From Ruegeria sp. PrR005 (GTDB taxonomy: Bacteria; Pseudomonadota; Alphaproteobacteria; Rhodobacterales; Rhodobacteraceae), in NCBI RefSeq assembly GCF_010500245.1, contig NZ_JAAGOX010000022.1:310001-374000 (forward strand): a DNA stretch of 64,000 nucleotides, read 5' to 3'. Position 1 is the stretch's first letter. The number at the start of each line of letters is the position of its first letter. A model generated the notes under the pieces. The model had not been told where the DNA came from and made no database searches. It saw only the letters and a list, made by a program, of their open reading frames with translations. Shown here one piece after another: positions 26,713 to 33,916 of this stretch. The translations under genes and the position numbers were made by a program.

Positions 26713-28122
26713 TCAGGTCAGGGCGCGGGCGATTTCGGTGATCACGTCAAAGGCTATCATCACGTCACCTTCGGTGGTTTCGAACTGCCCCGCCTGGAAC
26801 CGGATCACCAGCGCGCCATCGACGCGGGTCTGCGTCAGATAGATGCGCCCGTCATCGTTGATCGCGTTGACCAGCCGCTGGTTCAACTCGTCCGGGTCGG
26901 CGCCCTTGCGCAGATAGCGAAAGGTCCAGAGCGACCACATCGGCGGCGTCACGATCTCGAAATCGGGTTCGGCAGCCAGCCGGTCATGCAATGCGCTCGA
27001 CCAGGCGATATGGTTGCGCAGCCGCTGGCGCAGCCCCTCCATCCCGTAACTGCGCATCAGGAACCACAGTTTCAGCGCACGGAACCGGCGGCCTAGCGGT
27101 ACCGACCATTCAGAGTAATTGATGATGCCGTCGCGCCCGTGAGTTTTGAGATACTCAGGCTGGATTGCCAGAGTGCGCACCAGGTCGTCAGGGTTTTTCA
27201 GGAAATGCGCGGAGCAATCGAACTGAACGCCCAGCCATTTATGCGGGTTGAAGACGATGCTGTCGGCGCGCGCGATGCCGGGCCAGTAATGGCGGAACTC
27301 GGGGCAGATCATCGCCGACCCTGCCCAGGCCGCATCCACATGGGTGTAGAGCCCGTATTTCTCGGCGACGTCCAGACAGCGATCCACCGGGTCGGTGGCC
27401 CCGGTGCCGGTGCCGCCCACACACAGGATCAGGCCAGCCGGGTGCAGCCCCGCCGCAAGATCGGTCTTGATCGCTGCCTCGAGCGCGTCGGGATCCATGC
27501 CGCGCCAACTGCCCTTGATCGGCACCCGCACCAGATTGTCCTGCCCGATCCCGGCTACCCAGATGGCGCGGTCGACCGAAGTATGAACCTCGGACGAGCA
27601 ATAGACCCGCAGCGGCTTCTGGCCGAAAAGCCCCTGCCGGTTCCCCTGCCAACCCAGCGCCTTTTCCCTAAGTGTCAGGACCGCCGCCAGCGTCGCCGAC
27701 GAGGCGCTGTCCTGGATCACGCCCGCGAATCCTTCGGGCAGGTCCAGTGCCTGACGCAGCCAGTCCATCATCCGCGTTTCCATCTCGGTCGCGGCGGGCG
27801 AGGTCTGCCACAACATGCATTGCGGCGCGATGGCCGAGGCCAGGAATTCGGCCAGCACCGAGGGCGCCGAGGCGTTCGAGTTGAAATAGGCAAAGAAGCG
27901 CGGGTGCTGCCAATGGGTGATCCCAGGCATCACGATATCCTCGAAATCGCGAAAGATATCTTCCATCGCTTCGGGTGTCTCGGGCGGTGTTGCGGGCAGG
28001 GCGTTCAACACTGCGCCCGGCTCTGTCCGGGCGCGCACGGGGCGGTCGCCCACGGTCAGGTGATAATCCTGCGTCCAGTCGGCAACCCTGCGGCCCCAAT
28101 CGGCGAATTCATCCCATTTCAT
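26713..28122 (-). CDS. Pyridoxal-phosphate-dependent aromatic-L-amino-acid decarboxylase family
   Basis: 469 residues, group II PLP decarboxylase length. The PLP lysine is Lys295 in NPHKWLGVQFDCSAHF, the ring-stacking/charge pair region contains HVDAAW (Asp263), and PGITHWQHPRFFAYFNSN at 66-83 is the substrate-entry motif typical of aromatic amino-acid decarboxylases (tyrosine, DOPA, tryptophan, phenylalanine). Converts an L-amino acid to its amine and CO2. Located between an extradiol dioxygenase and an HpaI aldolase (21-bp and 57-bp gaps), it may start an amino-acid-to-amine-to-phenylacetate route. Some relatives are aldehyde synthases; sequence alone does not separate these. Confidence 0.9.
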   Translation of the reverse strand: MKWDEFADWGRRVADWTQDYHLTVGDRPVRARTEPGAVLNALPATPPETPEAMEDIFRDFEDIVMPGITHWQHPRFFAYFNSNASAPSVLAEFLASAIAPQCMLWQTSPAATEMETRMMDWLRQALDLPEGFAGVIQDSASSATLAAVLTLREKALGWQGNRQGLFGQKPLRVYCSSEVHTSVDRAIWVAGIGQDNLVRVPIKGSWRGMDPDALEAAIKTDLAAGLHPAGLILCVGGTGTGATDPVDRCLDVAEKYGLYTHVDAAWAGSAMICPEFRHYWPGIARADSIVFNPHKWLGVQFDCSAHFLKNPDDLVRTLAIQPEYLKTHGRDGIINYSEWSVPLGRRFRALKLWFLMRSYGMEGLRQRLRNHIAWSSALHDRLAAEPDFEIVTPPMWSLWTFRYLRKGADPDELNQRLVNAINDDGRIYLTQTRVDGALVIRFQAGQFETTEGDVMIAFDVITEIARALT

Positions 28123-28143
28123 CTATCGTATCCTCGCCTGCCC

Positions 28144-29124
28144 TCAGGGGGCAATGATCGGTTGCGCTTTGAGGGCGCTCGGCACCGGCTCAGTGCCTTC
28201 GAAGGTTGACCCTTCGTCGAACCAGCTTTTGGGCGCGGGTGCCCCCCATAGCGTCTGGCGCTGCGGGTCGGTCAGCGACCAGCGGATCGGTTCCAGATCC
28301 GGATCGACGGTCTGATAGTCCGAGCAGTAGATCTCGATCCGGTGCCCGTCGGGGTCGCGGACATAAAGGAAGAAGGCGTTCGAGATCCCGTGCCGCCCCG
28401 GCCCGCGCTCGATATTGGCGACATAGCCGGTGGTGCTCATCAGATCGAGCAGGTCGATGATGTTGAGCGGGGTCGGCACCCAGAAGGCGGTGTGATGCAG
28501 GCGCGGGCCCAGCCCGTTGGTAAAGGCCACGTCATGCACGCCGCCCTTGCGGTGCATCCAGGCGGCCCAGAGGCGACCGCTTTCATCATCTTCTGTGTAT
28601 TCAGTGACGCGAAACCCCATCTCGCCGTAAAAGGCGACACTGGCATCCACATCGGCCGAGAACATGTTGAAATGGTCGATGCGAAGCGGCTTCACCCCGT
28701 TATACAGTCGGTATTTCTGATGGATCGGCGGCAGCCGGTCCATCCGCACATAGAATTCCAGCGGAATGCCCCAAGGATCGCGGGTGCGCAGCGTCCGGCC
28801 CATATGCGGGCGCTCGACCCAGGCGGTGGGCAAAGATTTTTCGGCGAAAAAGCTTTCGGCCCGCTCTAGGTCTGGTTCGTCATACAGCTTGAAGCCCAGC
28901 ACGCCGACATCGGCCGTATCGGCCTGAACCAGAACGATGCAGTGGTGACCGCGCTCTTCCATCGCGCGCACATACAGACGCCCTGTCTCTTCATGCGTAA
29001 CCTGAAGACCCAGGATGTCGACATAGAAGGCGCGGCTGGCCGCCAGGTCCCTCACCCGGTATTCCACATGGCTGAGACGCACGATGTTGAACGGCGGGTA
29101 CAGGTTCGGTGCGGGAACTGGCAT
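28144..29124 (-). CDS. hpaD: Extradiol ring-cleavage dioxygenase, homoprotocatechuate 2,3-dioxygenase type (VOC fold)
   Basis: 326 residues from the ATG at 29124. Two vicinal-oxygen-chelate modules. Measured against the well-studied Brevibacterium enzyme, the metal ligands are conserved (His151, His211, Glu264), as are second-sphere residues (Asn153, His197, Arg240, His245, Tyr254, Arg289), at a near-constant offset. The enzyme would open 3,4-dihydroxyphenylacetate or a similar catechol next to a hydroxyl using Fe(II) or Mn(II) and O2. First gene of the operon with the PLP decarboxylase and aldolase; divergent from the MarR regulator with palindromes between. Confidence 0.9.
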   Translation of the reverse strand: MPVPAPNLYPPFNIVRLSHVEYRVRDLAASRAFYVDILGLQVTHEETGRLYVRAMEERGHHCIVLVQADTADVGVLGFKLYDEPDLERAESFFAEKSLPTAWVERPHMGRTLRTRDPWGIPLEFYVRMDRLPPIHQKYRLYNGVKPLRIDHFNMFSADVDASVAFYGEMGFRVTEYTEDDESGRLWAAWMHRKGGVHDVAFTNGLGPRLHHTAFWVPTPLNIIDLLDLMSTTGYVANIERGPGRHGISNAFFLYVRDPDGHRIEIYCSDYQTVDPDLEPIRWSLTDPQRQTLWGAPAPKSWFDEGSTFEGTEPVPSALKAQPIIAP

Positions 29125-29163
29125 CTGAGTCCTGCTTGGCTGAGGGTTGATTTTTATTAACAT

Positions 29164-29179
29164 GTGAAATTAATTTCAC
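29164..29179. promoter_or_regulatory. Perfect 16-bp palindrome, candidate HpaR operator
   Basis: GTGAAATTAATTTCAC, a perfect 8+8 palindrome in the 133-bp gap between the divergent hpaD and hpaR starts. Size and symmetry fit MarR-family dimer sites. Position allows repression of both genes. Confidence 0.75.
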
Positions 29180-29182
29180 CTT

Positions 29183-29199
29183 GTCAAATCCGTTTTGAC
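29183..29199. promoter_or_regulatory. Second inverted repeat in the hpaD/hpaR gap
   Basis: GTCAAA-N5-TTTGAC, directly beside the 16-bp palindrome on the hpaR side. Could be a second operator or part of a promoter. Confidence 0.5.
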
Positions 29200-29257
29200 C
29201 GGCGTCCTGAGGCCATTCGCCCGTTGCGGGGCGCAGAGATTTCGGCAAGACTTCGTT

Positions 29258-29695
29258 ATGAACTCCGATTTGCCCTTAACTTCAAGGTCCTTGCCGATTG
29301 CGCTGCTCAGGGCGCGCGAACGTGTGATGGGACCGATCCGTGCCATTCTGATGGACGTCGGGATTACCGAACAACAATGGCGCGTCCTTCGTGTCCTCGA
29401 AGAGGAGGGGCCGCAGGACCCGACTCGAATCGCGGATCAGGCGTGTCTGCTGTTGCCCAGCCTGACCCGGATTCTTCAGAAACTGGAAGAGAAGGATCTG
29501 ATCACGCGGCAGCCGGATCCCGGAGACAGGCGCAAGCAGATTGTCAGCATTACGCCGGCAGGAGCCAAGATCATTCGCGACAACCTGGGCGCAAGCCAGG
29601 CTGTATTTGATGACATCCGAACGCAGTTGGGGGCCGGTCGTTTCGAAACCCTGCTTGACCTGCTGAATGAGCTTTACCAGGAAAAATCCAGCTGA
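29258..29695 (+). CDS. hpaR: MarR-family regulator, HpaR type (homoprotocatechuate degradation repressor)
   Basis: 145 residues from ATG 29258. The winged helix is evident: WRVLRVLEEEGPQDPTRIADQACLLLPSLTRILQKLEEKDLI (recognition region) followed by the wing TRQPDPGDRRKQIVSITPAG. HpaR proteins repress the meta-cleavage operon for 4-hydroxyphenylacetate and release DNA upon binding the aromatic acid. The gene is divergent from hpaD. Ends at a hairpin about 20 bp after the stop. Confidence 0.9.
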   Translation: MNSDLPLTSRSLPIALLRARERVMGPIRAILMDVGITEQQWRVLRVLEEEGPQDPTRIADQACLLLPSLTRILQKLEEKDLITRQPDPGDRRKQIVSITPAGAKIIRDNLGASQAVFDDIRTQLGAGRFETLLDLLNELYQEKSS

Positions 29696-29714
29696 GTCCG
29701 GGCAGATAGGTGAA

Positions 29715-29747
29715 TCTGCCGGAGAGGAGGGGGTTCTCTCCGGCAGA
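29715..29747. terminator. Hairpin after hpaR
   Basis: TCTGCCGGAGAG, 9-nt loop, CTCTCCGGCAGA: perfect 12-bp stem starting 20 bp after the hpaR stop. No clear T-run follows, so strength is uncertain. Confidence 0.6.
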
Positions 29748-30150
29748 AGGGCCAGGCCAGATGTAGCTGCGCCGCCTGACCTTCCAGCAGAAATCGGACG
29801 TAATGGTCACCGTCCATGCCGCTGGGTCGTCGGAACATCTGCGTGCCGGTAGGGACGGCACCTTTCAAAACTGAGCGGGACGAGGGGGTCTGCCCGTCAG
29901 CACGATGTTCCGAGATCTCCGAAATTGTCTCTGTCTCACCTTTGCTACCAGAAAGACGCACAACCAAAAGTAGCGCAATATTGATTTTACCGCTTTGAAA
30001 CATAAAGGCAAGGATTGCGCGAAAAAGCGCCGATGCAATTTTCGGTTGCGGGCGAGATGCCGCGCATCGGTGCCGGGCACTGTTCTGGGACAAGCCAGTT
30101 GCCAGAACGTCAGACCGGCCTAAGATGGCGGCATCACTTCGAGAGGGAAA
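29748..30150. other. Intergenic region before the gentisate dioxygenase gene
   Basis: About 400 bp. AT-rich around 29930-30030, otherwise GC-rich; short open frames lack ribosome sites. GAGAGGGA just before 30151 is the ribosome site of the dioxygenase gene. No operator resembling the hpaR palindrome is visible. Confidence 0.5.
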
Positions 30151-31185
30151 ATGACCGAGCAGCTTGGCACACTAGAGGAACTGCCGCAGGACTATCGGGA
30201 TCAGATGGCTGCGGCAGGTGTTGCGCCGCTTTGGCCGATGATGCGCAATGTGCTGCCGCATGATGCGCCGAAGCCCGTGACACGCTCGGGGCATTGGTCC
30301 TATCCGGCGGTGCGGCCCCTCTTGCTGCGTGCCGGAGAGCTGACGCCGGTGGAAAAGGCCGAGCGTCGGGTGCTGGTTCTGTCTGATCCGGGGCGCGGTG
30401 CGGGGGCGATGCAGGCGACCGCGACTATTTATCTGGGACTGCAACTGTTGCTTCCGGGAGAGTCTGCGCCGGCCCATCGCCACACGCCGTCGGCCGTGCG
30501 GATCGTGGTCGAGGGGCAGGGCGGATATACGGTCGTGGATGGTGAGCGTCTGCCGATGCAGCCGGGCGATCTGGTGCTGACGCCGGGCGGCGAATGGCAC
30601 GATCACGGGCATGACGGAGACGAGCCCGTGATCTGGCTCGACGCGCTCGACCTGCCTCTTTTCGTGCAGCTCGAAGGGTCTTATGCGATCGAGGGCGACT
30701 TGCAGGCGCAGCGCAACCGCCCCGATGCCAGTCAGGTCGAATACAGGGCCGCCGGGCTGGCACCATCTCGGCGACCGGGACGCGGCGCGCGGCGCTATCC
30801 GATGATGCGCTATCCCTGGGCCGCGACCGAGGCGGCGCTGCGCCAGATGGCAGCCTATGGCGAGGGGATTGCTGAGCTGGACTATATCAACCCCGAAACG
30901 GGCGAGGATGTGCTGCCGGCGCTGGGCTTTACCGCCATGATGTTCAGGGCCGGTCAGGTCGAGACGCCGCCGCTGCGGTCATGTTCCTCGGCCTTTCACG
31001 TGATCGCCGGGGCTGGTCGCAGCGAGATCGACGGGCAGGTGATCGAATGGGGTCCAAAGGACACGTTCACCGCGCCAGTCTTTGCCCGCATTCGGCACGA
31101 GTCAGAACGCGAGGCGTTCCTGGTCCGCATCCACGACCGCCCGCTGCAAGAGAAACTTGGTTACTACGAGGAACGCGCCAGATGA
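30151..31185 (+). CDS. Gentisate 1,2-dioxygenase-like bicupin
   Basis: 344 residues, normal length. N-terminal cupin iron ligands His109, His111 (SAPAHRHTPSAVR) and His150 (GGEWHDHGHD) match the family's His-x-His...His set at a +5 shift from the E. coli enzyme. The second cupin (around 265-325) has lost these histidines (TPPLRSCSSAFHVI), as usual. Opens the ring of 2,5-dihydroxybenzoate with O2 to give maleylpyruvate. Its stop overlaps the start of a FAH-family hydrolase by 4 bp, the expected downstream step, although a maleylpyruvate isomerase is not present here. Confidence 0.92.
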   Translation: MTEQLGTLEELPQDYRDQMAAAGVAPLWPMMRNVLPHDAPKPVTRSGHWSYPAVRPLLLRAGELTPVEKAERRVLVLSDPGRGAGAMQATATIYLGLQLLLPGESAPAHRHTPSAVRIVVEGQGGYTVVDGERLPMQPGDLVLTPGGEWHDHGHDGDEPVIWLDALDLPLFVQLEGSYAIEGDLQAQRNRPDASQVEYRAAGLAPSRRPGRGARRYPMMRYPWAATEAALRQMAAYGEGIAELDYINPETGEDVLPALGFTAMMFRAGQVETPPLRSCSSAFHVIAGAGRSEIDGQVIEWGPKDTFTAPVFARIRHESEREAFLVRIHDRPLQEKLGYYEERAR

Positions 31186-31880
31186 GCGACAGCCTGTTCA
31201 CCCTTCCCCCGATACCGGGCATCCCGGTCCGGGGCGAAAGCGCCACCTATCCTATTGGTCGTATATTCTGCGTCGGGCGCAATTATGCCGCCCATGCCGC
31301 CGAGATGGGCAACGAGGTCGACCGCGAGGCGCCGTTCTATTTCACCAAATCCCCCGCCAATGCGATCCTGACCGGGGCCACCGTGCCTTATCCGCCGGGC
31401 ACCGAGAATTTCCATTACGAGATGGAGCTGGCCTTTGCCATCGGCAAGCCGGTGTTCCGTGCCAGCCGGGCCGAGGCCTGGGACGCGGTCTATGCCTATG
31501 GCTGCGCGCTGGACATGACCCGGCGCGACCAGCAGATCCGCGAGCGCGATAAAAAACGCCCCTGGGATCTGGGCAAGGATGTCGAGAACGCGGCGGTCTT
31601 TGCCCCTCTGACCCGGGTGGCAGACTGGTCGCCCGAAGATGGCAAGCGCATCCATCTCGAAGTGAATGGCGCGGTCAAACAGGACGCCACCCTGTCCGAG
31701 CTGATCTGGAAGATTGACGAGATCGTCAGCCACCTGTCGGGCTATTACCATTTGCGTCCCGGCGATCTGGTAATGACGGGCACGCCTGCCGGGGTTGGCC
31801 CGGTCGTGGCCGGGGATGTGATCATCGGCGGCATTGACGGGCTGGATCCGATCGCGCTGACGCTTGGGCCGGCAGAGTAG
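31182..31880 (+). CDS. Fumarylacetoacetate hydrolase family (fumarylpyruvate hydrolase type)
   Basis: 232 residues from the coupled ATG at 31182. The FAH core is intact: FCVGRNYAAHAAEMGN, then the metal-binding E-x-E (NFHYEMELAFAIGK) and a later Asp (YGCALDMTRRDQQ), ending with GDLVMTGTPAGVGPV. Short, single-domain FAH proteins next to gentisate dioxygenase hydrolyse fumarylpyruvate to fumarate and pyruvate. Since the isomerase gene is absent, direct maleylpyruvate hydrolysis or an isomerase elsewhere are both possible. Confidence 0.9.
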   Translation: MSDSLFTLPPIPGIPVRGESATYPIGRIFCVGRNYAAHAAEMGNEVDREAPFYFTKSPANAILTGATVPYPPGTENFHYEMELAFAIGKPVFRASRAEAWDAVYAYGCALDMTRRDQQIRERDKKRPWDLGKDVENAAVFAPLTRVADWSPEDGKRIHLEVNGAVKQDATLSELIWKIDEIVSHLSGYYHLRPGDLVMTGTPAGVGPVVAGDVIIGGIDGLDPIALTLGPAE

Positions 31881-32039
31881 CCTATGATTGCGAGGGCATC
31901 CTTGCTGCGTTTGAAAAGAATGGTGGGCGGGTCGCTGATTCCAGCCTGTCCAGAGGGGCATTAAACATGGCGCCAATCAAGTGATGAGCCAGATCGCATC
32001 CAAAATCACGCTGGCCTATTAGTGACGATCCAAAATGCA

Positions 32040-32053
32040 ATGGTACGCACCAT
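32040..32053. promoter_or_regulatory. Inverted repeat ATGGT-N4-ACCAT with downstream half-site
   Basis: ATGGTACGCACCAT at 32040-32053; the half TGGTACG recurs at 32067-32073 (26 bp period). TGGT/ACCA symmetry is reminiscent of GntR/FadR-type sites, but no such regulator is encoded nearby. Confidence 0.35.
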
Positions 32054-32133
32054 GTCGGAAGAAAAGTGGTACGATTCGATCAAGCTGTTTTTTGGCGGCG
32101 CCCGTCTGATCGGGGCCTTTTGAGAGGAGTGTA

Positions 32134-32145
32134 GCAATATATTGC
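32134..32145. promoter_or_regulatory. Box-type 12-mer operator a1
   Basis: GCAATATATTGC, a perfect palindrome 67 bp before the dctP ATG, one of eight related 12-mers (consensus GCAWTATWTTGC) confined to the benzoate block. Confidence 0.7.
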
Positions 32146-32162
32146 AAATATGAGATAAATGA

Positions 32163-32174
32163 GCATTATATTGC
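32163..32174. promoter_or_regulatory. Box-type 12-mer operator a2
   Basis: GCATTATATTGC, 29 bp after copy a1 (start to start), 27 bp before the dctP ATG. Confidence 0.7.
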
Positions 32175-32200
32175 TTAGAGAGGGTCAAAGGGAGGATAAC

Positions 32201-33259
32201 ATGACCTATCGGAGAAAGATTCTGGGTCTGATCGGTGGTGCTGCGGTTGCGGCTCTGGCGACCGGGTTCGGCGCCGGCACCGCGCTGGCGCAAGAGGTTA
32301 CGCTGAAGCTGCACCAGTTCCTGCCGGCGCAGGCCAATGTGCCGAAACTGGTGCTGGATGTCTGGGCGGACAATGTCGAGAAGGATTCGGGCGGCCGCAT
32401 CAAGGTCGAGCGCTATCCCTCGATGCAACTCGGCGGCAAGCCACCGGAGCTGATGGACCAGGCCATAGACGGTGTGGCGGATGTGGTCTGGACTGTGGTC
32501 GGCTATACGCCGGGCCGCTTCCCCTCGACCGAGGTGTTCGAACTACCCTTCATGATGACAAATGCCCGTGCGGTCAGCCGTGCCTATTGGGAGATGTTCG
32601 AAAAACACATGAAGGACACCGAGTTCAAGGATGTGCACATTCTTGGCACCTGGGTTCACGGACCCGGCATGATCCATACCAAGGATCCGGTGGAAAAACC
32701 CGAGGACCTGCAAGGCATGAAGATCCGCGGCGGTTCGCGGTCGGTCAACTCGCTGCTGACCAAACTAGGCGCGACCCCGGTCGGCATGCCGGTTCCCGCC
32801 GTTCCCGAAGGACTCAGCAAGGGTGTGATCGACGGCACCACTATTCCGTGGGAAGTCACCACTGCGCTCAAGGTTCCGGAATTGGTGGAGAACCACACCG
32901 AGTTCTCCGGAAAGGCGCTCTATACCCTGACTTTCGTTCTGGCGATGAACAAGGCCAAGTACGACAGCCTGCCGGATGATCTGAAAGCCGCTGTCGACAA
33001 GAACTCGGGTCTTGATTTCTCGGTGTTTGCGGGCGGCACACAGGCCGATTCCGATGGGCCAGCCCGCAAGGTTGCCGAAGACCTGGGCAACAACATCATC
33101 ACCATCGACGAGGCCGGGGTGGCCGAATGGCGCGCGCTGGCGCAGCCCATTTATGATGAGTGGGTCGCCGACATGAACAGCAAGGGCATCGACGGTCAGG
33201 CGCTGATCGACGAAGCGCAGATGCTGATCGAGAAGTACACACCGGATTACGCGAACTGA
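32201..33259 (+). CDS. dctP: TRAP transporter substrate-binding protein DctP
   Basis: 352 residues from ATG 32201 (GGGAGGA upstream). The signal peptide ends at ALAQ|EVTLKL; the DctP fold follows (LKLHQFLPAQANVPKLVLDVWADNVEK, PSTEVFELPFMM, GMKIRGGSRSVNSLLTKLGATPVGMPVP). The Arg in KIRGG is the conserved carboxylate-binding residue, so the ligand is an organic acid anion. The gene carries two copies of the box-type operator in its promoter and heads the block leading to benzoate activation, so benzoate or a related aromatic acid is a reasoned guess. Confidence 0.93.
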   Translation: MTYRRKILGLIGGAAVAALATGFGAGTALAQEVTLKLHQFLPAQANVPKLVLDVWADNVEKDSGGRIKVERYPSMQLGGKPPELMDQAIDGVADVVWTVVGYTPGRFPSTEVFELPFMMTNARAVSRAYWEMFEKHMKDTEFKDVHILGTWVHGPGMIHTKDPVEKPEDLQGMKIRGGSRSVNSLLTKLGATPVGMPVPAVPEGLSKGVIDGTTIPWEVTTALKVPELVENHTEFSGKALYTLTFVLAMNKAKYDSLPDDLKAAVDKNSGLDFSVFAGGTQADSDGPARKVAEDLGNNIITIDEAGVAEWRALAQPIYDEWVADMNSKGIDGQALIDEAQMLIEKYTPDYAN

Positions 33260-33273
33260 TCCGGAGAAGAACC

Positions 33274-33303
33274 GACCCCGCGGCACGCAACTGCTGCGGG
33301 GTC
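33274..33303 (+). terminator. Hairpin between dctP and dctQ
   Basis: GACCCCGC-G-GCA, 6-nt loop, TGC-T-GCGGGGTC: 11 Watson-Crick pairs plus one G-T, 15 bp after the dctP stop, followed by CCCTTTC. Likely a processing/attenuation element giving more binding protein than permease. Confidence 0.65.
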
Positions 33304-33331
33304 CCCTTTCGGCGAAAGACGAAAAGAACAG

Positions 33332-33916
33332 ATGCACAAGCTGATGATGGGGCTGGCCAAGGCCATGGCCATTTTGGGTGGGATCGTGCTCAGCGCCCTG
33401 ATCATGCTGACCTGCGTGTCCATTCTGGGCCGTCTGCTCAACGGTGCGTTTCACGGCAGTTTCATGACCGGGATCGCGCCGGAATTTTCTCACTGGATGA
33501 TCCAGCTGGGCGTGGGTCCGGTGAACGGCGATTTTGAACTTGTCGAGGCGGGGGTTGCCTTTGCGATCTTCTGCTTCCTGCCGTTCTGTCAGATTACCGC
33601 TGGCCATGCATCTGTCGACATCCTGACGAATTCTTTTTCGCAGGGCGTAAACCGGTTCTTGCGCATGGTCACCGAGACCGTGTTCGCCGCCGTCCTGATC
33701 CTGATCGCGTGGAAGCTGGGCGACGGGATGATCAGTAAACGAAGTTACGGCGAGACGACCCTGCTATTGGAATTCCCGATCTGGTGGGCCTATGCGCTGA
33801 GCTTTCTCGCCTCTCTAGCTGCGGCCGTGGTCGGCTGTTACATGGCTGGCGTGCGTTTTGTCGAGTTCTTCACCGGGCGCGTGATCGTCTGGGATGGTGT
33901 GGAGACAGGCCATTGA
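33332..33916 (+). CDS. dctQ: TRAP transporter small permease DctQ
   Basis: 194 residues, four hydrophobic segments (GIVLSALIMLTCVSILGRLL; FAIFCFLPFCQITAGHA; TVFAAVLILIAWKLG; WWAYALSFLASLAAAVVG), with the family's conserved F-C-Q-I-T-A-G-H-A-S-V-D segment. Scaffold for DctM. Its stop codon TGA overlaps the TTG start of dctM. Confidence 0.93.
   Translation: MHKLMMGLAKAMAILGGIVLSALIMLTCVSILGRLLNGAFHGSFMTGIAPEFSHWMIQLGVGPVNGDFELVEAGVAFAIFCFLPFCQITAGHASVDILTNSFSQGVNRFLRMVTETVFAAVLILIAWKLGDGMISKRSYGETTLLLEFPIWWAYALSFLASLAAAVVGCYMAGVRFVEFFTGRVIVWDGVETGH

Larger units (their letters stand above)
31881..32200. other. Regulatory region upstream of the TRAP transporter
   Basis: 320 bp without a gene. 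Contains ATGGT-ACGC-ACCAT at 32040-32053, a second TGGTACG at 32067-32073, a T-run (32091-32096) after AAGC, and two 12-mer box-type operators at 32134 and 32163. The promoter of the dctPQM operon is expected around 32100-32160. Confidence 0.6.

Noticed and set aside
29748-30150. Short minus-strand frames and possible regulatory RNA in the hpaR-gentisate gap
   Set aside because: No conserved structure, promoter or coding bias recognised.
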